Assembly: GCA_016782825.1 (NCBI GenBank)
Contig: JADHXT010000004.1
Location: 1 to 30,865 of the forward strand
Source of the DNA: Candidatus Brocadiia bacterium
GTDB lineage: Bacteria; Planctomycetota; PUPC01; DSUN01
Length of the DNA stretch: 30,865 nt
Reading direction: 5' to 3'
Shown: in pieces, positions 16,932 to 23,920 of the stretch
How positions within the stretch are numbered: position 1 is the stretch's first letter
How the letters are laid out: every line of letters starts with the position of its first letter
Position numbers and translations under genes: made by a program
Notes under the pieces: generated by a model
Seen by the model: only the letters and a program-made list of their open reading frames with translations
What the model was told of the DNA's origin: nothing
The model's database searches: none

Positions 16932-17531
16932 ATGAAGGCTGAAACGCTGCTCAAGATCGTGCTGTTGGCCACAGGCGCGGCATGCGCGCTGGCGGTCGTG
17001 CCATCGGTGATGCCCATGGTGTGGCTGGCGGCGGCCCACGAGTGGCTGGGGCTGGGCGCCATGCCCGCCGGCCCCATCGTGGAGTATCTCGTGCGGTCGG
17101 TGTGCGCCTTCTACGCCTTCCTGGGCGGGCTGCTGCTGCTGTGCGTGACCGACGTGCGGCGCTACGCGCCGGCGATCACCTTCACGGCTATCGGCGGCGT
17201 GGTGTTCTCCATCTTCCTGCTCATCGTGGACCACGTGGCCGGCCTGCCGCTGTGGTGGACGCTCGGCGAGAGCCTTGCCACGCTGGCCGCGGCCGTGGCC
17301 GTGCTGGTGCTTCAGCGCAAGATGGCGCCGAGGCGTAGGGGAGGGGGCTACGGGCGTCAGGGGGCGCTCGCGAGTTGCGCGCGCAGCCACTCCACCGTAT
17401 CAAGCCCCAGGTCGCACACGCAGCTCGCCAGGAATACGATGCCCTCGATTCGGCCGCTGCGCAGCCACTCCATCCCGAGCTGGTACTGCTGCTGGAACAG
17501 CTCGAGCGGCATGGGCTGCTTCTCGCCGTAG
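16932..17531 (+). CDS. Small multi-pass membrane protein of unknown function
   Basis: A predicted inner-membrane protein with four hydrophobic segments at about residues 7-29, 52-72, 80-100 and 112-127. An AGGAGGT at 16921-16927 lies 4 bases before the ATG and strongly supports translation. I do not recognise the family, and no catalytic motif is visible. Hydrophobic sequence ends near residue 130 with QRKMAPRRR; the remaining 69 residues are low-quality sequence that antisense-overlaps the convergent gene ending at 17357 by 175 bases. A TAG at 17336-17338 lies in another frame just after the last segment. The natural end may therefore be near 17340, with a small frameshift (biological or sequencing) lengthening this reading. 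The first 130 residues are secure; the tail is doubtful. Confidence 0.6.
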   Translation: MKAETLLKIVLLATGAACALAVVPSVMPMVWLAAAHEWLGLGAMPAGPIVEYLVRSVCAFYAFLGGLLLLCVTDVRRYAPAITFTAIGGVVFSIFLLIVDHVAGLPLWWTLGESLATLAAAVAVLVLQRKMAPRRRGGGYGRQGALASCARSHSTVSSPRSHTQLARNTMPSIRPLRSHSIPSWYCCWNSSSGMGCFSP

Positions 17532-18145
17532 TCCCACAGATAGCAGCCGAGCACCTTGCGGACGTCGGGGGCGACGGCCTCGAAGCGGGTGAAGTTGGCT
17601 TCCAGTTGCGGCAGGTCGCGAGCCTTCCACGTCCAGAAGGTCGTCACGTCGCACTGGGCCAGCGCCTCGGCCACGGGCAGGTGGAGTTGGTGGGTGTAGA
17701 GCACGACCCACAGCTCGAGGGGATGGGCGGCGGCGTGGAGTCGGCGGCGGAAGCCGGCCAGGTCGGCCACGCTGTAGCGGGCGGTGGCGCCCTGGGTGTC
17801 GGGCTCGTGGAAGAAGTCGTCGAGGATGCCGCCGGCGATGTTGGGGTGGGCACCGGCGAGTGCCAACACCTCGTCGAGGTCGGTGGCCTGGTCGTTGCGG
17901 GTGGACGACGAGTCGCCCACGATGGACCACACGACGCGCCGCAGGGGGAGCATGGCTCGTGCGTGGCGGTCGAAGGGCGGCTCGGGCTTTCCGCCGTAGA
18001 CGACCATGAGGGCGTTGGGGATGCCCAGGGTGAGCGCGGCCTCGGCGACGGTGATTCGCGAGGGCCGCGGCAGGCCCCAATCCTGGTTCAGGCTTCCGGC
18101 TTCGTGTCCCCACAGCCACAGACGGTCGAGCAGGTCGGGTGTCAT
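17357..18145 (-). CDS. Conserved-looking protein of unknown function in a sulfatase operon
   Basis: A 262-residue soluble protein without signal peptide or membrane segment. I do not recognise a named family. Alternating strand and helix segments (ITVAEAALTLGIPNALMVVY, LELWVVLYTHQL, VLGCYLWDYGEKQPMPLELF, IEGIVFLASCVCDLG) fit a TIM-barrel-like fold, and the acidic and aromatic motif GGILDDFFHEPD could be part of an active site; both are inference. An AAGGAGG at 18153-18159 supports the ATG at 18145. It lies 44 bases after the sulfatase gene on the same strand, so it is probably the third gene of a polysaccharide-related operon. It converges with the membrane protein gene at its 3' end. Confidence 0.75.
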   Translation of the reverse strand: MTPDLLDRLWLWGHEAGSLNQDWGLPRPSRITVAEAALTLGIPNALMVVYGGKPEPPFDRHARAMLPLRRVVWSIVGDSSSTRNDQATDLDEVLALAGAHPNIAGGILDDFFHEPDTQGATARYSVADLAGFRRRLHAAAHPLELWVVLYTHQLHLPVAEALAQCDVTTFWTWKARDLPQLEANFTRFEAVAPDVRKVLGCYLWDYGEKQPMPLELFQQQYQLGMEWLRSGRIEGIVFLASCVCDLGLDTVEWLRAQLASAP

Positions 18146-18189
18146 CTCTGGCCCTCCTTCGCTGGCTCGCCTTGCGGGCACGTCGCGTC

Positions 18190-19653
18190 TCACTTCGTCG
18201 GGCGGGCCTTCTGCCAGCCGTCGGCGAGCATCTGGCTGAGGGCGGCCACGGTGGCCTTGTGTTCGGGCGCGGCGGCCAGGTTGGCGCGGGCCACGGGGCT
18301 GGCGCCGTGGTCGTAGAGCTCGCGGGCCGTCACCTTCTTCGTCTTGCGGTCGATCCATTCGGTGTAGCGCCAGCGGCCGCTGCGGAGGGTGTAGCCCATG
18401 ATCTTTCCGCGGGGGTACTGGCTGAAGGCGGCGCGCTTCCACGGGCGGTCGGGTGCGTCGAGGAGGGGGACGAAGCTGGTGCCCTCGAGGTGCTTGGGCA
18501 GGGGCAGGCCAGCGGCCTCGCACAGCGAGGGATAGATGTCCACGGTCTCGACGAGGGCAGTGGACTTGGCTCCGGCGTTCTTCTGGCCGGGCACGTGGCA
18601 GATGATAGGCGAGCGGGTGTCGAGCTCCATGTTGGTGTGCTTGCACCAGGAGCCGTATTCGCCGAGCTTCCAGCCGTGGTCGCCCCAGAGGAGCACGATG
18701 GTGTCGTCGGCGAGGCCGAGGCGCTCCAGCTCGCCGAGCACGCGGCCCACCTGGGCGTCCATGTAGCTCACGCAGGCGCGGTAGCCGTGGATGAGCTGGC
18801 GGGTCTTGGCGTCGGTGAGCTTGCCGCTTTGCGGGATGTCGGTGTACTGGCGCATCTCGCCCCAGTTGGTGAGGGCGAGGGCGGGCGCGTCCTTGGGGGG
18901 CTGGCGGAAGCTGGGCAGGGCGATGGCGTCGCGTTGGTAGAGATCCCAGTATCGCTTGGGGGAGTTGAAGGGCAGATGGGGCTTCATGAAGCCGAGGGCC
19001 ATGAAGAAGGGCTTGCCCTTCAGACGGCGAAGCTCGGCGATAGCCTTGTCGGCGATCACACCGTCGCGGTAGCCGTCGTCGGGCACGTCGGCATCGTCGG
19101 TGGCGGGGCCGATGCCCTTCCTGCCGCGGGTGGTGGCGTCGTTCTTCTTCACGGCGGCGATGGCGGCGTCGGAGCGGTAGCCGCGGCCGACCCACGGCCC
19201 TTCGGGATGCCACTCGGGCACGCTCCAGCCGAGGGCGTTGTCGTCGCTGCGGTGGTGGTAGATCTTGCCGAGCGACACGGTGGTGTAGCCGTGGTCCTTG
19301 AAGTGCTGCGGCAGGGTGAGCACCTTGGGCATGGCCTTGCGGACGGGTGTGGAGAGGCCGTAGATGCGGGTGGTGTCGGGGCGGGTGCCGGTGAGGAGCA
19401 CGGCGCGGGAGGGGGCGCACACGGCCTGCTGCACGTAGGCGCGCTCGAAGAGCAGGCCGCGGGCGGCCAGCTTGTCGATGTGGGGCGAGAGCACCTGCGG
19501 ATGGCCGTAGCATCCGAGCTCGGGGCGCAGGTCGTCCACGCAGATGAGCAACACGTTGCGCCTCGCGCTCGGAGCGGCCGCCAGGCGACGGGCCGCCACG
19601 GGCCATGCGGCGGCTCCGAGTGCCACGCTTCGCAGAAAGCCGCGTCGGTCCAT
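18190..19653 (-). CDS. Tat-exported S1-family sulfatase (iduronate-2-sulfatase-like)
   Basis: A 487-residue sulfatase that should hydrolyse sulfate esters outside the cytoplasm. The N-terminus MDRRGFLRSVALGAAAW is a twin-arginine signal. The catalytic domain starts NVLLICVDDLRPELGCYG (metal-binding Asp40 and Asp41). The nucleophile motif is VCAPSRAVLLTG, with Cys79 of C-x-P-S-R, to be converted to formylglycine by a maturase not in this window. LWGDHGWKLGEYG carries later metal and substrate residues. The overall pattern, with TRPDTTRIYGL after the active site, is closest to iduronate-2-sulfatase types. GAGGAG just upstream gives ideal spacing for the ATG at 19653; an ATG at 19659 would be too close. 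It lies 38 bases after the SGNH gene. Confidence 0.93.
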   Translation of the reverse strand: MDRRGFLRSVALGAAAWPVAARRLAAAPSARRNVLLICVDDLRPELGCYGHPQVLSPHIDKLAARGLLFERAYVQQAVCAPSRAVLLTGTRPDTTRIYGLSTPVRKAMPKVLTLPQHFKDHGYTTVSLGKIYHHRSDDNALGWSVPEWHPEGPWVGRGYRSDAAIAAVKKNDATTRGRKGIGPATDDADVPDDGYRDGVIADKAIAELRRLKGKPFFMALGFMKPHLPFNSPKRYWDLYQRDAIALPSFRQPPKDAPALALTNWGEMRQYTDIPQSGKLTDAKTRQLIHGYRACVSYMDAQVGRVLGELERLGLADDTIVLLWGDHGWKLGEYGSWCKHTNMELDTRSPIICHVPGQKNAGAKSTALVETVDIYPSLCEAAGLPLPKHLEGTSFVPLLDAPDRPWKRAAFSQYPRGKIMGYTLRSGRWRYTEWIDRKTKKVTARELYDHGASPVARANLAAAPEHKATVAALSQMLADGWQKARPTK

Positions 19654-19691
19654 GGTCATCTCCTCGGCAGGGGGTGTGTGTCGGCTTGGCG

Positions 19692-21017
19692 CTACTTCGT
19701 GGGCGCGGCCCCCTTGGCGGGCGCCTCGGGCTTGGGCTCGGGCTTCGGCTCGGGCGCGGCCTCGATGCGGAGCGCGTGCTTCACGGGCACCACCTTGGCG
19801 GCCGCGGCGTCGAACATGGCTTTGGAGCGCTTTGACGCGCTGGCGCGGATGCGGTCGAAGGCCTCGCCTTCCTCGGGCACCATCTGGCGGAAGCGCGGCA
19901 GGCGGTTCACCAGATCCTTGATCAGCGACGTCTCGTAGCGCTGCTGCTGGCGGACGGCCTTGTGCACCTCGTCGAAGGGCGCCAAGAAAGGGTTGTCGAG
20001 GAACTCCGCGGCCAGGTTGATGCCCTTCGCCAGATCGGCGGCGGCGAACACCTTGGACTCCTTGCCCCAGGTGATCTTCAGGTGCGAGTCCTTGGCTCCC
20101 GTGACCTTCAGCGTCAGGCGGTTCAGCTCGTCGTTGAAGGGGAAGAGGTCCAGGATGCCGCGGGGCGAGTGGGGCGACTTGGGGTTCTTGTCGCCCACGA
20201 AGCAGAAGGGGTAGCGGGAGCTTTCGAGCTGCACGGCGCCGTCCTGCACGCCGAGCACCTTGTGGCCGTCGGAGGCCGTGGCCTTGCCCGCGGCGAGGTC
20301 CACGGTGATGGTGCCGATGTTGCCGTCGCAGCCGATCGCCTTCAGGAAAGCGTAGGCCATCACCAGGTGGCCGTTGCTCCAGGGGTGCACGCCATCGCTG
20401 CCGGCCACGTGGTACGCATTGCCATACCTGGCCTTGGCCTTCGTCATCACGTCCACCATGGGGTCGAACACGTTGGCGAACACCACGCCTTCCTTCTGGG
20501 CCACCTCTTTGGCGATGTCGCGGAGCTTCGCGAGGGTGGGGTTGTACATCGTTGCCTGCGCGGGGTCGCCGCGGAACGTGTCGGCGTCCACGCAGCCCGG
20601 CGAGCCGACGACGATGAGACGCACGCCGGCTTCCTTGAACTTCTTGACCACCGCCGTCTGGGAGTCGCGATACCACTTGCCTTGGCCGTTGGGGTCGAAC
20701 GGGCGGTAGCCGCCGTCGTTCATCCCGTAGCAGGTGGTCACCACGGTGGGCTTGTAGGGCAGGGTGTCGTTGGCCATGCGGCGCAGGTAGCCGCCGGCGG
20801 TCTCGCCGCCCCAGCCAAACTGCATCTGGCGCAGCTTGGCGGCGGGCTGGCACATGAGCAGGTAGTCTTCGATGAGAACGCTGTAGAGTTTCTGCTCGGT
20901 GATCGAGTCGCCGATGACGGCCACGAAGTCGCCGTCCTGGAGCTTCGCCTCGCCGGCGAAGGCAGCCACGGCGGCCAGAACGAGAGCCAGCATCCCATTC
21001 AACACACGACGCTTCAT
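19692..21017 (-). CDS. Secreted SGNH/GDSL-family hydrolase
   Basis: A 441-residue exported esterase-like protein. The signal peptide covers about residues 1-22 (MLALVLAAVAAFAGEA). Block I is VIGDSIT with nucleophile Ser38; block II GWGGETAGG supplies the Gly; block III CYGMND has Asn100; block V GSDGVHP has Asp208 and His211. All catalytic blocks are therefore present. The remaining part (about 250-415) is a helical and beta extension of unknown role, and the end is a low-complexity EPKPEPKPEAP tail. Relatives deacetylate polysaccharides or act on acyl esters. A GGAG 9 bases upstream supports the ATG at 21017. It is the first gene of the operon with the sulfatase, which suggests joint removal of acetyl and sulfate groups from a glycan. 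Confidence 0.9.
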   Translation of the reverse strand: MKRRVLNGMLALVLAAVAAFAGEAKLQDGDFVAVIGDSITEQKLYSVLIEDYLLMCQPAAKLRQMQFGWGGETAGGYLRRMANDTLPYKPTVVTTCYGMNDGGYRPFDPNGQGKWYRDSQTAVVKKFKEAGVRLIVVGSPGCVDADTFRGDPAQATMYNPTLAKLRDIAKEVAQKEGVVFANVFDPMVDVMTKAKARYGNAYHVAGSDGVHPWSNGHLVMAYAFLKAIGCDGNIGTITVDLAAGKATASDGHKVLGVQDGAVQLESSRYPFCFVGDKNPKSPHSPRGILDLFPFNDELNRLTLKVTGAKDSHLKITWGKESKVFAAADLAKGINLAAEFLDNPFLAPFDEVHKAVRQQQRYETSLIKDLVNRLPRFRQMVPEEGEAFDRIRASASKRSKAMFDAAAAKVVPVKHALRIEAAPEPKPEPKPEAPAKGAAPTK

Positions 21018-21050
21018 CACACGGTCTCCAATCCAGAAAGAGGGGATTTT

Positions 21051-21079
21051 ACCGCAGAGCACGCAGAGGACGCAGAGGG
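21051..21079 (+). repeat. Terminal inverted repeat, left arm, built of 9-mers
   Basis: This arm begins ACCGCAGAGCACGCAGAGGA and consists of three near-copies of a 9-mer of the type nnCGCAGAG. It matches the reverse complement of 21628-21656 at 25 of 29 positions. Similar words (ACCGCAGAGGACGCAGAGG) are a widespread intergenic repeat in bacterial genomes, from memory. Confidence 0.8.
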
Positions 21080-21131
21080 AAAACAGGACAAGAGAGCAAT
21101 AGGGTGAAGACAGAAAGGCAAGAGCACGGGT

Positions 21132-21270
21132 TCATTCCTGGAGCCCCCACACGCGACGGCGGACGTTGAAGTTGATGAGCAGCCCCACCTTGTGTCCCGA
21201 GAGCTTCAGAATAGGAGAGAAGTTGCGCCTCATGGATAGGCACGAGCTGCTCGACGGCTTTGAGTTCCAC
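21132..21270 (-). pseudogene. Remnant of a GxxExxY-family protein gene
   Basis: Reading the minus strand from 21270, one frame gives VELKAVEQLVPIHEAQLLSY and then, after a one-base shift near 21210, the next frame gives LKLSGHKVGLLINFNV, ending at a TGA at 21132-21134. Together these reproduce the C-terminal half of GxxExxY proteins (PD-(D/E)xK-like fold), whose usual form is VELKAVE...HEAQLLTYLKLSG...GLLINFN. The extra base lies in the AA at 21210-21211. The N-terminal half is missing; the sequence just upstream is the nested palindrome, not GxxExxY. The last residues (RRRVWGLQE) differ from the family ending. The gene is therefore both truncated and frameshifted and probably inactive. Confidence 0.85.
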
Positions 21271-21297
21271 TGTGGTCGGTCTCGTTCCTGGGTCCGA

Positions 21298-21497
21298 GCC
21301 GCGAAGCGGCGACTCAGCGCTAGCCCAGGGTGACCGAAGGGAACCCTGGGAAACGGGACGGCCCCCCTCTTCTTGGAGCCCCGCCAGGGGCGACTCAAGC
21401 GGGGAGCTGAGTCGTCCCTGCGGGACTGCAGAGGGTAGAGGGGGCCATCGCTCCCAGGGCTTTCGCCCTGGGCTAGCGCTGAGCCGCCCTTGCGGGC
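21298..21497. repeat. Nested palindromic element of about 200 bp
   Basis: Several palindromes are nested. Outer arms GGCGACTCAGCGCTAG (21308-21323) and CTAGCGCTGAGCCGCC (21473-21488) pair at 15 of 16 positions. Small hairpins sit at both ends (GCCGC-GAA-GCGGC at 21298-21310; GCCC/GGGC at 21486-21497). Inside are CCCAGGGT/ACCCTGGG (21324-21350), CCCAGGGC/GCCCTGGG (21453-21472), GGCCCCCCTCT/AGAGGGGGCC (21360-21370 and 21437-21446) and GGGGCGACTCA/TGAGTCGTCCC (21387-21418, 10 of 11). The whole could fold as a multi-branched RNA or cruciform. No coding capacity is supported. Confidence 0.8.
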
Positions 21498-21627
21498 TAT
21501 GGCGGACGACGCAGTCTCCATCCGGGAGAGCCTGCCCAGGCGGATCTCCGCCGCGAGCGCTCCATTCTTCTGAAGTGTTATCACTCGCTCTGTTCCTGTC
21601 ACCCTATGCTCTTCCTTCTCCTGCCTT

Positions 21628-21656
21628 CGCTCGGCGTCCTCGGCGTCCTCTGCGGT
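21628..21656 (-). repeat. Terminal inverted repeat, right arm
   Basis: Read on the minus strand this begins ACCGCAGAGGACGCCGAGGA and matches the left arm at 21051-21079 in 25 of 29 positions. It ends 8 bases from the stop codon of the fused isomerase/oxidoreductase gene. Read through on the minus strand it encodes a TAEDAEDAE-like peptide, which explains the small open frame found there. Confidence 0.8.
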
Positions 21657-21664
21657 GAGCCTCT

Positions 21665-23548
21665 TCACGGCAGCTCGGCATCCACGTTAACCCAGCCGCC
21701 GTCGTGGTCGTAGGCGGAGCGGTACATGGCATCGAGGGTGGCCTGGGTGCGGCGGCCGTCGCGTCCGGTGCACACGAGGGGGGCGCCGGTGCGGAGGTGT
21801 GCGGCGAAGTTGTCGGCGCAGCTCGTCCAGTCGCTGACGGCCGGCACGGGCGCCTTGTCGCCCCAGGCGCCATCGAGGAACCAGCGCTCGAAGGGTTTCT
21901 CCAATGGGCCGCCGGCGGCGCGCGAGAGGGCGCCCTCGGTGCCGTGGGCCTCGAGGCGGAAGTACCAGGTGGAATGAGGGTAGCAACTGGTGGCGTACAT
22001 GGAGAGCACGAAGCCGTCGTCGTAGAGCCAAGTGGCAGCGCCGAGGTCTTCGGCCTCGATGTCGTGGTCCTGCGTCCAGATGCTGCACCGCACCTGTGAC
22101 GGGATGCCGAAGCAGAAGGCCAGCTCGTCGATGTGATGGATGTTCTGGTTGGAGAGCACGCCGCCGCCGTCCCAGCGTCGGGTGCCGCGCCATCCGCCGT
22201 TGCTGTTGAAGTAATCCATCGTGCGGAGGATCTTGAGGCTGGCCTCGGCGCTGAGCCGATGGCCGAGCTTGCCGGCATCGATGGCGGCCTTGACGGCGAG
22301 CGGCCCGGGCTCGATGCGGCGGCTGAAGTCCACGGCGAGCGTCAGGCCCTTCTCCTCGGCCAGGCGGATCATGGCGTCGCACGCGGCGAGGGAGGCCTCC
22401 ATGGGCTTGGTGGAAAGCACGTGCTTGCCGGCGTCGAGCGCCTGAAGGGCCACCTCGGCGTGGTTGCCGGTCTCGGTGAGCACGTAGACGGCCTCGACGG
22501 AGTCGTCGTCGAGCCAGCGGGTGAGGTCGGTGGAGCCGGGCACGTCGCACTCCTCGGCGGTGCGCTGCACTCGCTCCTCGACGAGGTCGCACACGCCGAC
22601 GAGTTCGGTGCCCGAGGTGGCCTTGATCAGCTTCGAGCGGCTGTGTCCCATGCCGAGGCCCACGACGACGAAGCGCACGGGGTCGTCGGCCCAGGGTCGA
22701 ACGAGGCCCTCGCTCTTCTTGGTATCGAAGAGGCCGCCGGGCGCGGCGGTGGGCCAGGCCTTCTGGATCACCTCCACGGTGCGGCGGCTCATCTCCACGT
22801 TGTCCACGGAGCGGTCGGGGTTGTGGGTCTCGGCCGAGACGGGGCCTTGGATGCCGGCGTTGTCGCAGATCTGGAGCACCTTGTCGTAGGGGATCAGCTC
22901 GTCGGCGGTGCCGGCCACGGCGCCGGTGGCCTTCACGTGCACGCAGCGGGCGCGCTGGGCCATGCGAATGACGAAGGCGTTCTCGTCGGCGCGGCGCTCG
23001 TCGCAGTTCCAGGTGTTGCAGCAGTCCCAGGCGAGGCCCCAGGCGGGCACGCCGAGGGCGTCGAGGAGCACGAACACCTCGTCGGGCGTCACGCCGCAGT
23101 TCTCGAAGGCGAGGAGCAGGCCGGCCGCCTTGGCGCGCTCGGCGAGCGGGGCGAACATGTCCAGCACTTTCTGCTGCTCGTCGGGGCGGATGGCGAGGGC
23201 GCCGGCGAGTTCGGGCGGCGGCTGCCAGTAGAAGAAGGCGCGCACGAGGCGGCAGTCGAGCGCGTCGGCGGCGCGGAGGATGCCCTCGAGCTTCTCGGCC
23301 TCGGCGGCCTGGCGCTCCTGGTCGGGCAGGTGCACCTTGGCGAGCGACGACTGGAGGCAGCCGATGCGCATGCCGTGCTGGTCGAGCAGCTTCTTCACGT
23401 CGGCCAGTTGCTCGGGCGACAGGCTCTCGAAGGCGCGGCCAAACACGCGGCCCCGCAGGTCGCAGTGCTTGAGGCCCCACTCCTTCAGATGCGGCAGGGT
23501 ATCGGCGAAGTCGAGAGCCAGCTCGTCGGTGAAAATCGAGGGGAACAT
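21665..23548 (-). CDS. Fusion of a xylose-isomerase-like TIM barrel and a Gfo/Idh/MocA oxidoreductase
   Basis: A 627-residue two-domain cytoplasmic enzyme. Residues 1-265 form a sugar-phosphate-isomerase/AP-endonuclease-2-type barrel with the expected metal ligands: Glu149 (AFENCG), Asp175 (WDCCNTW), His204 (CVHVKATG) and Glu240 (VSAETHN). A linker (about 266-290) leads to a Gfo/Idh domain with the dinucleotide motif VVVGLGMGHSR (about 294-304), STKPMEAS (Lys381; Thr replaces the Glu of the usual EKP) and QNIHHIDEL with His471, His472 and Asp474. AAGGAG at 23554-23559 fits the ATG at 23548. The two activities are normally separate neighbours in sugar pathways that use a keto-sugar intermediate; fusion suggests consecutive steps. 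The substrate is unknown. A promoter lies at 23593-23620. Confidence 0.9.
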   Translation of the reverse strand: MFPSIFTDELALDFADTLPHLKEWGLKHCDLRGRVFGRAFESLSPEQLADVKKLLDQHGMRIGCLQSSLAKVHLPDQERQAAEAEKLEGILRAADALDCRLVRAFFYWQPPPELAGALAIRPDEQQKVLDMFAPLAERAKAAGLLLAFENCGVTPDEVFVLLDALGVPAWGLAWDCCNTWNCDERRADENAFVIRMAQRARCVHVKATGAVAGTADELIPYDKVLQICDNAGIQGPVSAETHNPDRSVDNVEMSRRTVEVIQKAWPTAAPGGLFDTKKSEGLVRPWADDPVRFVVVGLGMGHSRSKLIKATSGTELVGVCDLVEERVQRTAEECDVPGSTDLTRWLDDDSVEAVYVLTETGNHAEVALQALDAGKHVLSTKPMEASLAACDAMIRLAEEKGLTLAVDFSRRIEPGPLAVKAAIDAGKLGHRLSAEASLKILRTMDYFNSNGGWRGTRRWDGGGVLSNQNIHHIDELAFCFGIPSQVRCSIWTQDHDIEAEDLGAATWLYDDGFVLSMYATSCYPHSTWYFRLEAHGTEGALSRAAGGPLEKPFERWFLDGAWGDKAPVPAVSDWTSCADNFAAHLRTGAPLVCTGRDGRRTQATLDAMYRSAYDHDGGWVNVDAELP

Positions 23549-23592
23549 GACCGCTCCTTGTTCGATGGCGAGATTCGTGGACGCGATGCCCC

Positions 23593-23620
23593 ACTGTAGC
23601 CGTTCCGGCGCCGATGTCAA
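23593..23620 (-). promoter_or_regulatory. Sigma-70-type promoter for the fusion gene
   Basis: On the minus strand TTGACA (23620-23615, perfect) is followed after 16 bases by TACAGT (23598-23593, four of six). It is correctly placed 45 bases before the fusion gene's ATG. It is back to back with a plus-strand promoter at 23645-23674, so the region is a divergent control site. Confidence 0.7.
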
Positions 23621-23644
23621 GTTGGCTGTGGCCGTGGCCTTGCC

Positions 23645-23674
23645 TTGACGCCGGCCCCCGCTGGCCGGTATGCT
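23645..23674 (+). promoter_or_regulatory. Sigma-70-type promoter for the flavoprotein side
   Basis: TTGACG (23645-23650) is followed after 18 bases by TATGCT (23669-23674), five of six and four of six matches. The expected transcript carries a leader of about 240 bases before the flavoprotein start and includes the 15-codon ORF at 23798-23845. Confidence 0.6.
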
Positions 23675-23797
23675 GAATGGCGCGAACAGATACCCTGCGA
23701 AGCCTTCTCGGAGCGAGACGGCCGGGCAGGGGGGTGCCGGGCGGCGCAGAGCCGCGAACCAACTCGTGAACCAACCCACCCTTAAGTGGAGAGAGCA

Positions 23798-23845
23798 ATG
23801 AGCCAGCCCAAGCGAGTGGTCATCGTCGGCGGCCACAGCAGCTAA
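23798..23845 (+). pseudogene. 15-residue ORF resembling the N-terminus of an FAD/NAD-dependent oxidoreductase
   Basis: GGAGAG (23788-23793) precedes an ATG at 23798 and a short frame, MSQPKRVVIVGGHSS, ending in TAA. The VVIVGG strand-turn is the start of a Rossmann dinucleotide fold and resembles the downstream flavoprotein's TRIVVIGGSAAG. It may be a relic of a duplicated or replaced gene start, or a translated leader peptide. About 75 bases with no gene follow before the flavoprotein ATG. Confidence 0.5.
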
Positions 23846-23920
23846 GGGACGACCGCGGGGATTGGGACGACCCGGCGCCCAGCGAAAGGGCGAACGCGCG
23901 AAACAAGAGGAGCGATGGAC

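Larger units (their letters stand above)
21018..21664. other. Intergenic stretch occupied by a repeat-bounded element
   Basis: These 647 bases lie between two minus-strand genes and contain no intact gene. They hold the inverted terminal repeats at 21051-21079 and 21628-21656, a decayed GxxExxY-protein fragment at 21132-21270 and a nested palindromic element at 21298-21497, each listed separately. An ATTTTA at 21046-21051 reads TAAAAT on the minus strand and could be the -10 box for the SGNH gene; no good -35 is visible. Confidence 0.7.

Noticed and set aside
21500..21627. N-terminal half of the GxxExxY protein or a separate gene in the inner flank of the element
   Set aside because: Translations in all minus frames lack the family's N-terminal motifs and contain no recognisable domain.
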